Assembly: GCA_964354865.1 (NCBI GenBank)
Contig: CAYHBN010000048.1
Location: 1 to 12,857, forward strand
Direction of reading: 5' to 3'
Length of the DNA: 12,857 nucleotides
Origin: JAHFJU01 sp964354865
Lineage (GTDB): Bacteria; Patescibacteriota; Gracilibacteria; UBA1369; UM-FILTER-53-11
Positions 12,845 through 12,857 of this stretch are shown one piece after another. How positions within the stretch are numbered: position 1 is the stretch's first letter; every line of letters starts with the position of its first letter. The position numbers and the translations under genes are program-made. The notes beneath the pieces were generated by a model. It worked only from the letters and a program-made list of their open reading frames with translations, made no database searches and was not told the DNA's origin.

Positions 12845-12857
12845 TCCTCGTTTATGA

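Overview
This window looks like a core-gene stretch of an uncultivated bacterium, most plausibly a member of the Candidate Phyla Radiation (Patescibacteria). Clues are the compact layout, small single-domain versions of housekeeping proteins, a MurF that begins directly at its ATP-binding loop, a VanW-type surface protein, and a complete-looking run of MEP isoprenoid genes. The lineage (perhaps Peregrinibacteria-like, since the MEP route is uncommon in that radiation) is inferred, not proven. Reading is standard code: no in-frame TGA occurs in any gene, and 13 of the 14 visible stop codons are TAA or TAG.

Layout. 1-354 (+) is the 3' end of a VanW/G5-type surface protein. 364-3366 (-) is a tight set murF, holB, TPR membrane protein, separated by 18 bp each. 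Divergent from it, only 28 bp away, is a lipoprotein cyclophilin (3395-4042, +), closed by a strong bidirectional terminator that it shares with a convergent membrane-anchored surface protein (4131-5345, -). A second perfect terminator (5467-5496) ends rpmI-rplT (6160-5527, -). An unknown gene (6393-6809, +) lies between rpmI and infC (7310-6804, -), splitting the usual infC-rpmI-rplT group. From 7487 onward everything is on the + strand: ispG, dxr, a fused ispD-ispF, and ispE, followed by a gene for an unrecognised SAM-dependent methyltransferase-like protein with its own promoter.

How the genes work together. Dxr makes MEP from DXP, IspD, IspE and IspF turn it into the cyclic diphosphate, and IspG opens the ring to HMBPP; dxs and ispH are not in the window. 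MurF needs the lipid carrier that this pathway ultimately feeds. The cyclophilin and the two surface proteins belong to the cell envelope, and infC/rpmI/rplT to translation.

The main unusual signals are: near-total absence of Shine-Dalgarno sequences, with pyrimidine-rich leaders instead; promoters placed so that transcripts should start at or within a few bases of the start codon (clearest in a symmetric divergent murF/cyclophilin promoter); an apparent AUU start for infC; and shortened C-termini plus Cys/His-containing insertions in Dxr and IspE. No mobile element, CRISPR array, tRNA or rRNA was seen, and no gene-free stretch exceeds 300 bases.
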